Shown here: positions 62,309 through 64,000 of the stretch, piece by piece
How the letters are laid out: every line of letters begins with the position of its first letter
Numbering within the stretch: position 1 is the stretch's first letter
Assembly: GCF_000374165.1 (NCBI RefSeq)
Contig: NZ_KB893670.1
Location: forward strand, 1-64,000
Origin: Parafrankia elaeagni
GTDB taxonomy: Bacteria > Actinomycetota > Actinomycetes > Frankiales > Frankiaceae
DNA: 64,000 bases
Direction: 5' to 3'
Notes under the pieces: model-generated
Databases searched by the model: none
What the model was told of the DNA's origin: nothing
The model's input: only the letters and a program-made list of their open reading frames with translations
Made by a program: the position numbers and the translations under genes

Positions 62309-64000
62309 ATGGCAGAGTCGTCCGCGCGCCTGGCCGGTCCCGCCAGCTCCGCGCCCAACGCCGGCGACGAGGAGGAGCAGGAGCAGGCCGCGGTCCCGAG
62401 CAACCGCCGCAACGCCGGCCTGCACTCGTTCCTCGCCCACATCCGGACGTTCCGATGGCGTGCGGTGGCCGTTCTGGGCGTTTTCGCCATCGCCAACCTG
62501 TTGCTCGCGGTCGTGCCGATCTTCGCCGGCCGGCTCGTCGCGGCACTGGCTGCCACACCGGTCGACCGGGACGCGGCCCTGTTCGGTGCCGGGGTGCTCA
62601 TCGGATTCGGCGTTCTGCACGACATCTTCTGGCGCAGCGCCGAGCTGCTGTGGGTACGCCTGATCCTCGATCGTGGGTACGAGTACGAGGACCTCGTGTT
62701 CACCAAGGTGATCACCCAGCCTTACCCCTACTTCGTCGGCACCTTCACCGGAAAGATCAGCAGTTACGCGGGAACTCTCGGCCGGGAGTACCGGCTGTTC
62801 CTCAACTCGGTGTACTGGGAGTACTGCGGGCAGGTCGTGCGACTGCCGACGCTCGCGGCGATCATGTTCACGGTCAACGTGCCGACCGGCTTCGCCTTCG
62901 CCGGCGGCCTGGCGTTGATGCTCCTGCTGGGCCGGCTGACAGTGCGACGGGTGGCGGCCCGGGAGCGGGCCGCTGCCGATGTCGCCTCCGACGTCGAGGG
63001 TCACACGATCGATGTGATCGCGAACTTCGTCGCGGTGAAGTCGTTCACGCGGGAGGCGGCCGAGTCGGCCGGGCTCCGGGCCAGGCGGCGTGGCCTGGCC
63101 CGGGTGGCCGCCTCGTCCTACCGGTGGAACTTCCTCTATTTCGGGGCGATGAGCATTGTCGTCCGCTACGTCCTGTGGCCGACGACAATTCTTTTCAATC
63201 TGCATCTCTATCTGGACGGAAATCTCACGCTCGCGCAGTTCGCCACGTTCCTCACCGCACTGATGGCCTTCTCGGAGTACATCTGGGGCACCGTCTGGTT
63301 CGTTTCCCAGCTGAACCTGCAGCTGGCCCGGGTCGAGGAGGCCTACCGCTACCTTTTCGGCGCCCGCGACATCATCGACGAGCACCGCCGGGTGGCGCCG
63401 CGGGAGGAGACCAGCAGCCCGCCCGCCTACACCCGCTCACTGCGGATCGACAACCTGCGCTTCGCCTACCCGGACGACCCGGCCCGGCCGGTCCTCGACA
63501 CCATCAGCCTGGACGTCGCCCGTAACGAGAAGATCGGGATCGTCGGCCGGAGCGGCAGCGGAAAGTCGACGCTGCTCAAACTGCTGCTGGGCTACTACCC
63601 ACTGCCCCCCGGCACGCTGTGCGCCGACGGCGCCCCGATCGACGACCGGCAGCTCGCCCGGCTGATCTCCTACGTCCCGCAGGACATCACGCTCTTCCAC
63701 CGCTCGATCCGGGACAACATCGTCTACGGCACCGCCGCGGCGGCGACGCGCGAGGAGGTCGAGGACGCCGCACGCCGGGCCCACGCCCACGAGTTCATCG
63801 CCAGCACCAGGGACGGGTACGACACGCTGGTGGGCGAGCGGGGCATCCGGCTGTCCACCGGGCAGCGCCAGCGCATCGCGCTGGCGCGCGCGTTCCTCAG
63901 CCCGGCCCCGATCCTGGTGCTGGACGAGGCGACCAGCGCCCTCGACAGCGAGAGCGAGCGGCTCGTCCAGGACGCACTGGAGGATCTGTGGGCCAGCCGG
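62309..64000 (+). CDS. ABC exporter, fused permease-ATPase (3' end beyond window)
   Basis: The frame is open from ATG 62309 to the edge (564 codons). Residues 1-45 are acidic and disordered. A six-helix exporter domain follows (AVLGVFAIANLLLAVVPIFAG, LALMLLLGRL, FGAMSIVVRYVLWPTTILF), then the ATPase: Walker A IVGRSGSGKSTLLKLLLG, Q-loop SYVPQDITLFHRSI, signature LSTGQRQRIALARAFL and Walker B ILVLDEATSALDSESE. The H-loop and C terminus lie outside. It is a half-transporter of the ABCB type; the substrate is unknown and the partner, if any, is further right. Confidence 0.9.
   Translation, partial: MAESSARLAGPASSAPNAGDEEEQEQAAVPSNRRNAGLHSFLAHIRTFRWRAVAVLGVFAIANLLLAVVPIFAGRLVAALAATPVDRDAALFGAGVLIGFGVLHDIFWRSAELLWVRLILDRGYEYEDLVFTKVITQPYPYFVGTFTGKISSYAGTLGREYRLFLNSVYWEYCGQVVRLPTLAAIMFTVNVPTGFAFAGGLALMLLLGRLTVRRVAARERAAADVASDVEGHTIDVIANFVAVKSFTREAAESAGLRARRRGLARVAASSYRWNFLYFGAMSIVVRYVLWPTTILFNLHLYLDGNLTLAQFATFLTALMAFSEYIWGTVWFVSQLNLQLARVEEAYRYLFGARDIIDEHRRVAPREETSSPPAYTRSLRIDNLRFAYPDDPARPVLDTISLDVARNEKIGIVGRSGSGKSTLLKLLLGYYPLPPGTLCADGAPIDDRQLARLISYVPQDITLFHRSIRDNIVYGTAAAATREEVEDAARRAHAHEFIASTRDGYDTLVGERGIRLSTGQRQRIALARAFLSPAPILVLDEATSALDSESERLVQDALEDLWASR

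Overview
The window is 64 kb of very GC-rich DNA with strong G/C third-position bias. GTG starts are frequent, and the marker genes are actinobacterial: WhiB1-type Fe-S regulator, SigR/RsrA thiol-stress pair, nickel SOD with its protease, the fused E1/E2-like 2-oxoglutarate decarboxylase, PdtaS, the TB7.3-type biotinyl protein and the 24-residue ribosomal protein bL37. A Frankia-like or related filamentous actinobacterium is my best guess (inference). The many 8-19 bp tandem repeats next to stop codons and an IS66-type element fit that guess but do not prove it.

Layout. 0-5 kb: the start of an IS66-family transposase runs off the left edge and abuts a decapitated EAL-domain gene. Then come aat, a methyltransferase and an orphan alpha-oxoamine synthase. 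4.9-15.1 kb: a divergent pair of very large DNA-processing genes, an EndoQ-like (PHP) endonuclease fused to a UvrD-like helicase, and a 2180-residue SF1 helicase with a C-terminal Vsr/DUF559-like nuclease. 15-26 kb: formamidase-like protein, thiL, a tiny structured transcript candidate, orphan hydantoinase A, kgd and a DUF6104 gene, then a zinc-free MDR reductase. 26-36 kb: malic enzyme, a 1.2-kb gene-free stretch, rmlC-like epimerase, sodX/sodN, a GNAT, an anti-sigma/sigma(F/B) pair, a lipid kinase and a GDPD.

36-54 kb is a conserved actinobacterial backbone: whiB1, pdtaS, bccP, bL37, rsrA-sigR, aroA, rsgA and hisN. As I recall it, this resembles the Rv3218-Rv3228 region of M. tuberculosis and the SCO5208-SCO5281 region of S. 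coelicolor. A bioF-bioD-bioB operon sits between pdtaS and bccP, facing the biotin-synthase auxiliary gene bsaP. 54-55.3 kb is a lower-GC stretch with a broken HTH gene and iteron-like repeats. 55.3-61.8 kb is a catabolic cluster: aldehyde dehydrogenase, alpha/beta hydrolase, FAD amine oxidase-like protein, class III aminotransferase and Lrp/AsnC regulator, probably for polyamines or related amines. An ABC exporter gene runs off the right edge.

Cross-cutting signals. At least ten genes start 6-8 nt after a TANNNT -10 hexamer, which suggests leaderless mRNAs. SigR has a perfect GGGAAT-N18-GTT promoter and an upstream start giving a longer isoform; a near-identical element (GGGAAC-N18-GTT) precedes a tiny gene or RNA at 18.2 kb. 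All functional calls come from reading the sequence; no searches were run.
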